Both the position numbers and the translations under genes were made by a program. From Cytophagales bacterium (GTDB taxonomy: Bacteria; Bacteroidota; Bacteroidia; Cytophagales; Cyclobacteriaceae): a stretch of DNA of 46,170 bases. Location: positions 1 to 46,170 of the forward strand of contig JAKSBZ010000291.1 in the NCBI GenBank assembly GCA_022360875.1, written 5' to 3'. The notes below the pieces were generated by a model. It made no database searches. It saw only the letters and a program-made list of their open reading frames with translations, and was not told the origin of the DNA. Shown here in pieces: positions 23,349 to 32,273 of this stretch. The stretch's first letter is position 1. The number at the start of each line of letters is the position of its first letter.

Positions 23349-24515
23349 ATGAACGAGCGCTATATGCAGCGTGGAGTCTCTGCATCAAAAGAAGATGTCC
23401 ACCAAGCCATTAAAAAAATCGACAAAGGGGTTTTTCCCCAGGCTTTCTGCAAAATCGTACCCGATTACCTAGCCAACGACCCGGAATATTGCAACATCAT
23501 GCACGCTGACGGCGCCGGGACCAAGTCTTCCCTGGCGTATATGTACTGGAAGGAAACCGGCGATCTGTCGGTTTGGAAAGGCATTGCACAGGATGCAGTA
23601 ATAATGAACGTGGATGACCTGATCTGCGTGGGAGCCACCGACAACATCCTGCTTTCTTCAACTATCGGCAGAAACAAAAACCTGATTCCGGGCGAAGTGA
23701 TCGCCGCGCTCATAAACGGAACCGAAGAAGTGCTGCAGATGCTTCGCGACAATGGCATCAATATCGTCAGCACGGGCGGTGAAACCGCGGACGTAGGAGA
23801 CCTGACGCGCACAGTGATTGTCGACAGCACCGTAACTGCGCGCATGAAACGAAGCGAAGTCATCTCGAACGACAGAATTCAGGCCGGCGACGTTGTTGTG
23901 GGACTGGCCTCGTACGGACAGGCCGCCTATGAAGACGAATACAACGGCGGCATGGGAAGCAACGGACTTACTTCTGCCCGCCACGATGTTTTCGCCCACA
24001 GCTATGCGGAAAAATATCCGGAAAGCTACGATCCGCAAGTGCCGAAAGACCTCGTTTTCTCCGGCGGATGCAAGCTCACCGACCAAGTAAGCGGAAGCCC
24101 TCTGGATGCAGGCAAACTGGTACTGTCACCTACTCGCACGTATGCTCCGATTGCAAAGGAAATTTTCAGAACGCTGAAGCCGAAAATCCACGGGATGGTT
24201 CACTGCAGCGGAGGAGCTCAAACCAAAGTGCTCCACTTTATTGAAAACCTCCACGTCATCAAAGACAATCTGTTCGAAATCCCTCCTTTGTTCAGATTAA
24301 TTGAAGAACAAAGCGGCACGGACCGAAAGGAAATGTACAAGGTTTTCAATATGGGGCACCGCCTGGAGTTCTATTTACCTGAAGAACACGCCGATGAAGT
24401 TATTGCCATCTCCAAACGCTTTGGCGTGGACGCAAAAATTATCGGACGTGTAGAAGCTTCAGTACAAAAACAAGTAACGGTGACTGACGAAAAGGGAACC
24501 TATCAATATTTCTAA
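23349..24515 (+). CDS. purM: Phosphoribosylformylglycinamidine cyclo-ligase (AIR synthase)
   Basis: PurM makes aminoimidazole ribonucleotide in purine synthesis, using ATP. From ATG 23349 it has 388 residues, which is the long form typical of Bacteroidota. Features: MNERYMQRGVSASKEDVHQA at the N-terminus, HADGAGTKSSLAYMYW (the phosphate/ATP-binding segment), DAVIMNVDDLICVGA (metal-binding Asp cluster), STGGETADVGDL, and IHGMVHCSGGAQTKV in the second, ATP-grasp-like AIRS_C half. An earlier ATG-less extension to 23280 has no support and would run through the terminator of the preceding gene. Confidence 0.92.
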   Translation: MNERYMQRGVSASKEDVHQAIKKIDKGVFPQAFCKIVPDYLANDPEYCNIMHADGAGTKSSLAYMYWKETGDLSVWKGIAQDAVIMNVDDLICVGATDNILLSSTIGRNKNLIPGEVIAALINGTEEVLQMLRDNGINIVSTGGETADVGDLTRTVIVDSTVTARMKRSEVISNDRIQAGDVVVGLASYGQAAYEDEYNGGMGSNGLTSARHDVFAHSYAEKYPESYDPQVPKDLVFSGGCKLTDQVSGSPLDAGKLVLSPTRTYAPIAKEIFRTLKPKIHGMVHCSGGAQTKVLHFIENLHVIKDNLFEIPPLFRLIEEQSGTDRKEMYKVFNMGHRLEFYLPEEHADEVIAISKRFGVDAKIIGRVEASVQKQVTVTDEKGTYQYF

Positions 24516-24535
24516 TTCTGTTTCGGCAGAATGAA

Positions 24536-24580
24536 AAAAGCCAGCGAAACCGCACTCTAGATCCGGTCCCGCTGGCTTTT
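24536..24580. terminator. Bidirectional terminator between purM and the acyl-CoA ligase gene
   Basis: AAAAGCCAGCG (24536-24546) and CGCTGGCTTTT (24570-24580) are perfect complements; the A and T flanks let the hairpin terminate both converging transcripts. Confidence 0.9.
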
Positions 24581-24605
24581 ATTTTTAGGCTCTTATATCG
24601 GGAGC

Positions 24606-26273
24606 TTATTTCAGTTCTCTCCTCAAAATCTTGCCGACATTGCTTTTCGGCAACTCGTCTCTGAACTCGACAAACTTCGGCACTTTGTACGCCGTCAGCT
24701 CCTTCTTGCAATAAGCCCGAAGCTCTTCTTTCGTTACGCTTTGTCCCGATCGCAGCACGACAAACGCCTGCACCGCCTCCGTAGTTTTCGGGTTTTCAAT
24801 TCCTTTCACGCCGACTTCCAGCACCGCCGGATGCTTGGCAATAACTTCCTCCACTTCGTTGGGGAACACATTGAAGCCCGAAACGTTAATCATCTCCTTT
24901 TTGCGGTCTACGATGAAAATCATCCCATCTTCGTCAATATATGCTATGTCGCCCGTGCGCAGCCAGCCGTTTTCAGTTACATCATTGATTTCACCATCGT
25001 TCCAATACCCCGCCATAACCTGAGGCCCTTTCACACATAATTCTCCCTTTTGGTGTTCTGTCAGATGATTTCCTTCGTCATCCTGAATGGAAACATCGGT
25101 GCTAGGGAACGGCAAACCTATACTTCCTAGCTTTCCATTGCCGTTCAGCGGATGACAGCACACTACCGGTGAGCACTCCGTCAGACCATAGCCTTCGCTG
25201 AGCACACAGCCCGTCATTTGCTTCCACTTCGTCGCCACATGGTCCTGCACAGCCATTCCCCCGCCAATACACACTCTCAAGCGGGAAAAATCAACTTCCT
25301 TAAACAGCTGATGTTCCATCATCGCATTAAAAAGCGTGTTGACCGCCGTGAACACTGTAAAACGCTCACCCTTGATCTCACTTAGGAACGTTTTCATGTC
25401 CCGCGGGTTGGTAATCAGCACATTCTTAGCCCCTACAGTCAAAAAGGTAAAGAAATTCACCGTCATAGCAAAAATATGATACAAAGGCAAAGCCGTCACA
25501 ATAACGTCTGAAGCCTCACTGAGCTTCTTAGACATCCAGGCCCTGTTCTGCATCAAATTACCCAGCATATTGTAATGAGTCAGTACTGCTCCTTTTGACA
25601 CGCCGGTAGTCCCGCCGGTGTACTGCAGCAGGGCAATATCAGACGAGTCAATATTCACTTTCTCCAAGCTTAGCTTTTTGCCCGCTTTTAAAGCATCTTT
25701 AAAAGACACTGCATGAGGAATAGAAAATGGCGGAACCATCTTTCTCACATACTTCACAACAAAATCCACAATGCTCCCTTTCACCGTTCCCAGAAGGTCT
25801 CCCATCCTGGCAGTGACGACAACAGGCTTTTCCTTCAGCTCCGGAAGGGCCTGCTCAACTTTATCCGCAAAATTTTCCAAAACAACTACTGCCTTAATTC
25901 CGGCATCGTTGAACTGATGCACCATTTCACGAACAGTGTACAGCGGATTGGTGTTTATTATCACCAGTCCAGCTCTCAGTGCTCCAACAATAGCCACAGG
26001 ATACTGTAACACATTTGGCATTTGCAGGGCTATACGATCCCCCTTTTTCAATTTCAGCTGTTGCTGCAGAAATGCAGCAAAACAAGTAGACTGCACATCC
26101 AACTCGCGGTATGTCATTTCTACTCCCATATTTTTAAATGCCGGAAGATCCGCATATTTATGGAAAGACTTCTCTATCAGGTCGGTCAATGAATGGTACT
26201 CTTTAGTCACCTCAATCGTGTGAGGAATCCCTCTCTCGTAACTCTTTAACCATTTTCTCTCTTCCTGTATCAT
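24606..26273 (-). CDS. Long-chain fatty acid-CoA ligase
   Basis: This 555-residue enzyme activates fatty acids to acyl-CoA through an acyl-AMP intermediate. The ATP-binding P-loop LQYTGGTTGVSKG lies at about residues 217-229, the adenylation motif GYGLTECSPVV at about 361-371, GWLRTGDIAYIDEDG near 445, and the C-terminal catalytic LPKSNVGKILRREL with Lys548. Length and motifs place it in the FadD group of the AMP-binding superfamily. It is a single gene, convergent with purM. The chain-length preference is not visible. A weak TAGTTTTG -7 candidate lies at 26336-26343. Confidence 0.92.
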   Translation of the reverse strand: MIQEERKWLKSYERGIPHTIEVTKEYHSLTDLIEKSFHKYADLPAFKNMGVEMTYRELDVQSTCFAAFLQQQLKLKKGDRIALQMPNVLQYPVAIVGALRAGLVIINTNPLYTVREMVHQFNDAGIKAVVVLENFADKVEQALPELKEKPVVVTARMGDLLGTVKGSIVDFVVKYVRKMVPPFSIPHAVSFKDALKAGKKLSLEKVNIDSSDIALLQYTGGTTGVSKGAVLTHYNMLGNLMQNRAWMSKKLSEASDVIVTALPLYHIFAMTVNFFTFLTVGAKNVLITNPRDMKTFLSEIKGERFTVFTAVNTLFNAMMEHQLFKEVDFSRLRVCIGGGMAVQDHVATKWKQMTGCVLSEGYGLTECSPVVCCHPLNGNGKLGSIGLPFPSTDVSIQDDEGNHLTEHQKGELCVKGPQVMAGYWNDGEINDVTENGWLRTGDIAYIDEDGMIFIVDRKKEMINVSGFNVFPNEVEEVIAKHPAVLEVGVKGIENPKTTEAVQAFVVLRSGQSVTKEELRAYCKKELTAYKVPKFVEFRDELPKSNVGKILRRELK

Positions 26274-26717
26274 ATACCTTTTTTCATGTTAAAACAATCG
26301 GGGCTACAATTAAAGAAATAATCTTTAATATCAGCCAAAACTAAGCTGAAAATTTGACGAATACAGCAGTCAAAATCTGGAAATAAACTGAGGTTGCCAG
26401 CGATAAAATATGACTGCTGTTATTTATTAAAAAAAGCCTGTGATGGTGGTTTCAAGAAGAAATGAAGAACAGAAAACCCACTTCTGCCCCAAGCACAATA
26501 AACACAACGGTAAGTCCATAAATCAAAAGCCCTATCGCCATTCAATTGCCTGCTTGAGATGATTCCGGCAATATACTCAATTCTCTTAGCACAAGCCTTT
26601 ACTAATCCGCGTTCTCCCCGGCTTTTTCCGCAAAAAAAAGAAAACCTGTCTCTGCTCACTCGCCAGAGGCGAACTCGTCACTTTTGAAATCCAGTCAATT
26701 TTCTTAGCTTGCGAGTT
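26274..26717. other. Divergent intergenic region upstream of the acyl-CoA ligase and chromate transporter genes
   Basis: In this 444-base gap the only signal on the ligase side is TAGTTTTG on the minus strand at 26336-26343. A short GC inverted repeat (CGCC-AGA-GGCG) lies near 26662-26675. A 79-residue minus-strand frame (26420-26659) has no support. I see nothing else. Confidence 0.45.
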
Positions 26718-27896
26718 ATGAACAGGCGACACATCAGGTATTATATTTTTCTAAAAGACGTGCTCAGCTTGGCTCTAACAGCATTCGGAGGTCCGCAGGC
26801 TCACATTGCTCTGTACCTTAACCTCCTGGTTCAAAAACGGCGCTACATCACGGAAGAAGAACTTATCGAGCTCAACGCCTTATGTTCAATACTTCCAGGC
26901 CCGACTTCCACCCAAACCCTGGCGGCTGTCGGCTACAAGCTCGGCGGACCCAAACTTGCCTATCTTACGCTGCTGCTATGGATACTTCCGGCCATGACGC
27001 TGATGATCTTTGCGGCCCTGAGCCTGAGCTATTTTCAGGAAACGGGGCCTGAGCTTCGTTTCGCCCGATTCATTATGCCCATGGCCGTTGGCATAGTCGC
27101 CTATTCAGGGCTAAAAATCAGCCAGAAAGTAATCAAGACAAAGCTGGCATTTGCTATTATGGCCGTCAGCGCCATAGTCAGCTTCATTTTTCACTCTCCG
27201 TACTTGTTTCCCGTCCAGCTGCTGGCCGCAGGGCTCATCACTTCCCTGAGCTATAAAAAAACGCCCTCCAAAGAAAAACAGAAAATGCACATTAAGTGGG
27301 CAAACTTCATTCTCTGGCTGGGAGTGCTGCTGGCTGCAGGACTTGTCGGTTATCTAACCAAAGACCTGACCGTCCGGGTTTTTGAAAATTTCTACCGAAA
27401 CGGAAGCCTGATTTTCGGAGGCGGCCAGGTGCTTGTGCCGCTATTGTATTCAGAATACGTAGAACTTAAACACTATCTTACTTCCGATGAATTCCTGACG
27501 GGCTACGGACTTGTTCAAGCCGTCCCCGGCCCGGTGTTTTCATTCAGCGCCTTTCTGGGTGCACTCACTACGCGGGATTCCGGCACTTTGGGACAGATTT
27601 TCGGAGGCATAGCCGCCAGCGCAGGAATATTTCTCCCCGGCATTTTTCTGATTTTCTTCGTAATCCGTTTCTGGGACGAACTGAAAAAATACAGGCCAAT
27701 TCGCTGCTCGCTAGAGGGGATCAATGCCGCATCGTCCGGAATGGTTATCGCAGCGGTATTTCTGCTGAGCATGCCAATGGAAAAATCGCTGCTCAATATC
27801 TCGCTGGCCGCGGCCACCTTTTGTCTGCTCAACTTCACAAAAATGCCCGCCCCGGTTATTATCCTTGCCGGGCTTCTGTTTGGTTTTATCTTATAG
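26718..27896 (+). CDS. ChrA-family chromate transporter
   Basis: This 392-residue inner-membrane protein is a two-half (long-chain) ChrA-type transporter. The N-terminal half has FGGPQAHIAL and LNALCSILPGPTSTQT; the C-terminal half repeats the pattern with FGGGQVLVPLLYSEYV and GLVQAVPGPVFSFSAFLG. About ten to twelve hydrophobic segments are present, and the two halves are joined by a charged linker (KKTPSKEKQKMH) near residue 190. Known members export chromate, but many homologues in unpolluted marine bacteria have no tested substrate. ATG 26718 is chosen over an in-frame TTG 9 bases earlier. Confidence 0.88.
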   Translation: MNRRHIRYYIFLKDVLSLALTAFGGPQAHIALYLNLLVQKRRYITEEELIELNALCSILPGPTSTQTLAAVGYKLGGPKLAYLTLLLWILPAMTLMIFAALSLSYFQETGPELRFARFIMPMAVGIVAYSGLKISQKVIKTKLAFAIMAVSAIVSFIFHSPYLFPVQLLAAGLITSLSYKKTPSKEKQKMHIKWANFILWLGVLLAAGLVGYLTKDLTVRVFENFYRNGSLIFGGGQVLVPLLYSEYVELKHYLTSDEFLTGYGLVQAVPGPVFSFSAFLGALTTRDSGTLGQIFGGIAASAGIFLPGIFLIFFVIRFWDELKKYRPIRCSLEGINAASSGMVIAAVFLLSMPMEKSLLNISLAAATFCLLNFTKMPAPVIILAGLLFGFIL

Positions 27897-27943
27897 CAGG
27901 AAGAATTCGGTCAAAAAGAAATTGATTCAAAAAATATCAGAAA

Positions 27944-28855
27944 TTACTTTTTGCTGGCGTTAAAAAGTTTCTGCTTCTCTTCCCTGCTTAACGCGTCGTA
28001 TCCCTTATCCGAGATTTTATCCAATATCGCGTCTATCTCTTCCTGATTAAACGAATTACCAGCATCCCGGTAGCTCTTATGCGGCGAATGGTAAGTGCTG
28101 GAATAACGGTCCATTCGATGGGTTACTTTCAATGCGGGTCTGGAAAAAACTGCTTTCACTTTTTCGCCAACCCAGGCAATCGGCTTGCCCCAATCGGTGC
28201 CTTTCCGAAGCTGAAAAATGTAAATCATCCCCATAAGCGCGCCTCCCAAGTGCGCCAGCTCGCCCCCGGCGTTTCTGCCGGTAATGCCGATAAACGACAG
28301 CAAAACCACCACCAAGGCAATATACTTGATGCGGACGGTTCCAAAAAACAGCAAATGAAAACTGTAATTAGGCAACAGAACAGCCGCTCCCACCACCACA
28401 GCAAACACTCCCGCCGAGGCGCCGATCATCCGGCCTCCCAACAGCGCGCCTTCGTAGTAAGGCACAAGATTGTATATAGCAATATATGCCAGCGCTCCTG
28501 CCAGCGCTCCCAGCACATACAGATTCACCAGTTTCTGGCTCCCCAAATAATTGGTAATCAACTGGCCAAACCAGTACAGAACGAGCATGTTGAACAGAAT
28601 GTGAAAAAAGCCTTTGTGCACAAACGCATAAGTCAGCAAAGTCCACGGTTTGTACAGCAATCCCGGAAGATAAGCCGGCAGCGCAATATAGGATTCTACT
28701 TTGTCTGCCCACCCTTTGTTGTGTAAGATCCAGTCCGAAAAGACCGTTAATACGCCCAAAAGCACAAAAACCAATGCATTTATCAGGATAAGCTGAGCCA
28801 ATGCATTGTTGGGCTTCTTAAAAACATTCTTAAAGTCGTCAACGAAATCTTTCAT
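27944..28855 (-). CDS. Rhomboid intramembrane serine protease with DUF6576-type C-terminal tail
   Basis: This 303-residue membrane protein has six to seven hydrophobic segments. The nucleophile motif is GASAGVF with Ser147, and the His partner is in GELAHLGGALMG with His202. HILFNMLVLYWFG supplies the family's loop-1/helix-2 residues (His, Asn). The C-terminal ~80 residues are soluble and end in a conserved acidic/basic helix (NQEEIDAILDKISDKG, LSREEKQKL) that marks a Bacteroidota rhomboid subgroup. Rhomboids cut membrane-protein segments; substrates are unknown. It follows a second rhomboid gene by 86 bases in the same direction, so they are probably cotranscribed with mutL upstream. Confidence 0.9.
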   Translation of the reverse strand: MKDFVDDFKNVFKKPNNALAQLILINALVFVLLGVLTVFSDWILHNKGWADKVESYIALPAYLPGLLYKPWTLLTYAFVHKGFFHILFNMLVLYWFGQLITNYLGSQKLVNLYVLGALAGALAYIAIYNLVPYYEGALLGGRMIGASAGVFAVVVGAAVLLPNYSFHLLFFGTVRIKYIALVVVLLSFIGITGRNAGGELAHLGGALMGMIYIFQLRKGTDWGKPIAWVGEKVKAVFSRPALKVTHRMDRYSSTYHSPHKSYRDAGNSFNQEEIDAILDKISDKGYDALSREEKQKLFNASKK

Positions 28856-28941
28856 AGGCTCCCCCAGCCAGCTGGTGTGTTTTTGTTCAAATTTCTTACT
28901 TGTGAACAGCTATCATAAATAAATATAACTGTATTATCATA

Positions 28942-29745
28942 TCAATAAAAATGGCCATTTTGTTTGCGCCAGTATCTCAAAATCAGGTAGCCGATCAGCA
29001 TGCCGCTCAGGTGGGCAAAATGGGCAACATTGTCGTTCGGGTTGTACTGGAAACTCGAGTAAAACTCATAAGCTCCGTAAAATAATACCAAATATTTTGC
29101 CTTAATAGGAATAGGCGGAAACAGCAGCATCAGTTCGGCATTCGGAAAGAGCATCCCAAAAGCAAGCAACACGCCGAAAACCGCACCCGAAGCACCTATA
29201 GTCGGAGTGTTAATCTTCAGATCATATACCTGCTGCACAATCTTTTTCGCCTGTGCAATCCACTTAGCGCTTTCCGGATTTTTATAAAATTCCTCATACA
29301 CATACTGAATGTGAGGATTGTCAAAAAAGTGCTTGCCGCTCCTGACCAGAAAACTGTTGAACAGCTCCGGGTCTGGCATTCCGAAAAACTGATTGGCGGC
29401 CTCCTTCAAAGGCATGAGCTCTACGTACGAGATCAAGGAATACAGCAAACCGGCTCCTACTCCGGTGGAAAGAAAATAAAACAAAAAGCGCTTGGAACCC
29501 CACTGGCGCTCCAGCCAAGTCCCAAATACATACAGGCCCAACATATTTCCGAACAAGTGAAAAAACTCCTGTTGCATAAACATGTAAGTAAAATACTGGA
29601 ACGGAAGAAATGTAGGCGCTCCTATATTCCTAAGTGCAAAATACTTTAACAAAATATCAGACACTCCCCCCAAATTCATCAAGGCAAAAACCACCAGGTT
29701 GATGATTAAAAGCCTCTTAACCACTGGCGTCAAATTATTCATCAT
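28942..29745 (-). CDS. Rhomboid intramembrane serine protease
   Basis: This 267-residue membrane protein is a second rhomboid. Motifs: HLFGNMLGLYVFG in helix 2, GASGAVFG with the nucleophile Ser186, and NVAHFAHLSGMLIG with His245. A roughly 50-residue soluble loop (about residues 115-170) after an early helix is longer than in the other copy. It begins MMNNLTPVVKRLLIINLVVF, a hydrophobic first segment. It lies between mutL and the other rhomboid. The two differ clearly, so this is an old paralogous pair rather than a recent duplication. Confidence 0.9.
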   Translation of the reverse strand: MMNNLTPVVKRLLIINLVVFALMNLGGVSDILLKYFALRNIGAPTFLPFQYFTYMFMQQEFFHLFGNMLGLYVFGTWLERQWGSKRFLFYFLSTGVGAGLLYSLISYVELMPLKEAANQFFGMPDPELFNSFLVRSGKHFFDNPHIQYVYEEFYKNPESAKWIAQAKKIVQQVYDLKINTPTIGASGAVFGVLLAFGMLFPNAELMLLFPPIPIKAKYLVLFYGAYEFYSSFQYNPNDNVAHFAHLSGMLIGYLILRYWRKQNGHFY

Positions 29746-29809
29746 CTTCTTTATTTCTTAAATAGTTTTCCCGCTCCCCAAACCACAGGTGTGCATCAAA
29801 AAAATTTCA

Positions 29810-31777
29810 TTAAAACCACGCCCCTATTGCCGAGTCCTCCAGCAAATGGTACGTTTTTTTGCCGCTGGGCGAATAGTTCGGGTTGGAACAGGCAAACAGC
29901 CGCTCAACCAGCGAGCATTGTTCCTCCGGGGTCAGGGGAACACCAGCCTTAATTCCCGAACGCTTGGCCATAGCCCGAGCGATGCTGTCCTGCTTGGTCA
30001 GCGAAAGCTCCGACTGATTGATCTTAATCTGCTCTATCAGCCCCTCGAAAAGTTCTTTGACTTCCGAGTCCGAGCAATCCGACGGCACCCCTGACACTTC
30101 CAGGCCTGCATTTTCCTTCAGTTCGAACACAAAGCCCAAAGAACGGATTTCATCTTTCAACTCCTCTACCAAATACGTTTCTGACGGAGCAAGAGGAATA
30201 ATCTGCGGAAACAGCAGCTGCTGGCTAAGCCCCGAATGCATGACAAGCTGTTTGGCATAGCGCTCATACAGTATCCGCTCGTGCGCCTCCTGCTGATCGA
30301 CAAGCAGCATGCCCCGGCTCTCCTGCAGCACTATCCACCGGTTGCGAATTTGCATGGTCTGCATCGCGTCTCCTTCGGCAATCTGCAGCTTCTCCTTGCT
30401 CTTCTCGTTCCAAGTGTTCGACGCACTTTCAAAAGTAAGCTCGCCGCTTTCCGGCTCGGGAACGCTACCCCTTTCCTCTTCAGGCTCAGGCACCAGTTCA
30501 TCATCATATGCTCCCAGTAAATTCGCTGTGTCGCTGTTTTCAAAAGCGTTTTCCCAGCTTTTGGAGCTCCCGCCGAAGCTGTTGCCGGCACTGCCCGAAA
30601 ACCTTTCGCCGCCGCGTCTGCTTTCAGGGGCCGCCGAACGGAAAACCCTCTCCTGTTTGGACGCTTCCCGCACTACCTGCTCCCTGTCTTTTGCCAGCGT
30701 TTCCTGTTCTATCGTTTTTTCAACATCCAGCGAAACAAAGCTCGTATTGAAGTTTATGTTGCTTTCAAAATCAAGAGAGGGAGTCACGCCATGAGTTCCC
30801 AGCGACTGGCGGACCGTAGCCTTCAGTATGCTATAAACCGTCTTCTCATCGTCAAACTTGATTTCAGTTTTGGTCGGATGTACATTGACGTCAATATGCT
30901 TGGGGTCAATCTCGATGAACAGCACATAAAACGGAAAAGTGTTCGGCTGCAAAAGACCTTCGTAGGCCTGCATGATCGCGTGATTGAGATATGAACTCTT
31001 TACAAAACGCTTATTGACGAAAATGTACTGTTCCCCCCGTGTTTTTTTGGCAAAGCTGGGCTTTCCAATATAGCCTCCCAGTTCCATGTGCGGAATGGTC
31101 TCTTTACAGTTGATCAGCTGAGATTTGTAGTTTTTACCAAACAGCGACACCACACGCTTGCTCAAATTGGAAACCGGCAGCTTATACAGCTCAGACTGGT
31201 TGTGCGTAAGACTGAAACCCACTTCCGGATTTGCAAGAGCCAGACGCTGGAATTCCTCTATAATGTGACGCATTTCCACAGCGTTAGACTTGAGGAAGTT
31301 GCGCCGCGCAGGCACATTGAAAAACAAATTCCTAACGGCAAACGAAGTGCCCGGAGGCATCGCGCAGGGCTCCAATTCCTGCAGTTCAGACCCTTCCATT
31401 TGCAAGCGCACACCCAACTCCTCTTCGGCAAGCCGCGTACGGAGTTCTGTCTGGGAAACAGCGGCAACTGAAGCAACGGCCTCGCCCCGAAAACCCATCG
31501 TCTTGATATGGTACAAATCACTTGCCTGCTGAATCTTGGACGTTGCATGTCGCTCAAAACTCATGCGCGCATCGTTTTCCGACATACCCTTACCGTCATC
31601 GACCACCTGAATCAAACTCTTGCCCGCTTCCTTTATAATTACCTGAATACTGGCGGCCCCAGCATCCAGCGCATTTTCCACTAATTCCTTAACCACCGAA
31701 GCGGGTCGCTGCACAACCTCCCCTGCCGCTATCTGGTTCGCCACAGCATCCGGTAACAGTCTAATGATATCTGACAT
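29810..31777 (-). CDS. mutL: DNA mismatch repair protein MutL
   Basis: MutL couples mismatch recognition by MutS to strand removal. In this 655-residue protein the GHKL ATPase domain is at the N-terminus: KELVENALDAGA with Glu31 and Asn35 (catalytic), VVDDGKGM, FERHATSKI, TMGFRGEAVASVAAVS. The transducer domain follows (~210-335; VHPTKTEIKF). A low-complexity Ser/Glu-rich linker (~370-465) precedes the C-terminal dimerisation domain (~470-655). There, DQQEAHERILYE starts at Asp494; it corresponds to the endonuclease motif DQHA(x)2E(x)4E with His replaced by Gln. Whether it nicks DNA is therefore open. Confidence 0.95.
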   Translation of the reverse strand: MSDIIRLLPDAVANQIAAGEVVQRPASVVKELVENALDAGAASIQVIIKEAGKSLIQVVDDGKGMSENDARMSFERHATSKIQQASDLYHIKTMGFRGEAVASVAAVSQTELRTRLAEEELGVRLQMEGSELQELEPCAMPPGTSFAVRNLFFNVPARRNFLKSNAVEMRHIIEEFQRLALANPEVGFSLTHNQSELYKLPVSNLSKRVVSLFGKNYKSQLINCKETIPHMELGGYIGKPSFAKKTRGEQYIFVNKRFVKSSYLNHAIMQAYEGLLQPNTFPFYVLFIEIDPKHIDVNVHPTKTEIKFDDEKTVYSILKATVRQSLGTHGVTPSLDFESNINFNTSFVSLDVEKTIEQETLAKDREQVVREASKQERVFRSAAPESRRGGERFSGSAGNSFGGSSKSWENAFENSDTANLLGAYDDELVPEPEEERGSVPEPESGELTFESASNTWNEKSKEKLQIAEGDAMQTMQIRNRWIVLQESRGMLLVDQQEAHERILYERYAKQLVMHSGLSQQLLFPQIIPLAPSETYLVEELKDEIRSLGFVFELKENAGLEVSGVPSDCSDSEVKELFEGLIEQIKINQSELSLTKQDSIARAMAKRSGIKAGVPLTPEEQCSLVERLFACSNPNYSPSGKKTYHLLEDSAIGAWF

Positions 31778-31856
31778 TCGCTAGTATGAAATATGCCTGC
31801 AAAGATTTGCTCCCTGCACGCAGCGTAATAGATTAAAAAAAGTCGGAGACAAGCGG

Positions 31857-32207
31857 CTAGAAAATCCCCTTGATCCGGAAATACAGGTACAGTGCAAGGC
31901 CAAACCCTCCCATCCAAAGAATTGTCTCGGCATGCTCCTGTATATACAGGTAGCCGAAGGCGGTTGCTCCAAGCACAAACACCAAAAAGAACATTCCCAA
32001 GCTGGATCTCAAATCCTCTCTTTCCTTTTTTTTGTACGCCTTTGAGATGTTTATGCGGCGCCCTCCCTGTCCTTTCTTCCGAAGCTCTAGTTCGCGTTTA
32101 ATTTTTTCCGTACGCTCCTCGATTTCCTCCTTGATCGGGTCATAATGCCTGGGTTCGATCTCAAACCGGCTATGCCGCGGAAGCTTAATAAAAGATGGTA
32201 ACCTCAT
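31857..32207 (-). CDS. Small two-helix membrane protein, conserved in Bacteroidota
   Basis: This 116-residue protein has a basic, soluble N-terminal half with a coiled-coil-like segment (IKEEIEERTEKIKREL, ~25-40) and the basic KKGQGGRRINISKAYKKK. Two hydrophobic helices follow (~71-90 GMFFLVFVLGATAFGYLYI and ~96-114 ILWMGGFGLALYLYF). I know no function. It sits directly upstream of mutL in the same direction with an 79-base gap, and has a -7 box 20 bases ahead of its start, so it may lead the mutL-rhomboid unit. Confidence 0.7.
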   Translation of the reverse strand: MRLPSFIKLPRHSRFEIEPRHYDPIKEEIEERTEKIKRELELRKKGQGGRRINISKAYKKKEREDLRSSLGMFFLVFVLGATAFGYLYIQEHAETILWMGGFGLALYLYFRIKGIF

Positions 32208-32227
32208 GAATTCTCCGTTTTATTTCA

Positions 32228-32235
32228 CAAATTTA
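32228..32235 (-). promoter_or_regulatory. Promoter -7 box (TAAATTTG) upstream of the small membrane protein and mutL unit
   Basis: On the minus strand TAAATTTG at 32235-32228 matches TAnnTTTG and lies 20 bases before the start codon. No -33 TTG at the usual distance. Confidence 0.45.
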
Positions 32236-32273
32236 GTTTTTATTTTTTAGATCCTAAAATTCATACGCAAACT

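Noticed and set aside
26420-26659. 79-residue minus-strand open frame
   Set aside because: No family resemblance, odd composition and no promoter or terminator; it lies in a divergent regulatory gap.
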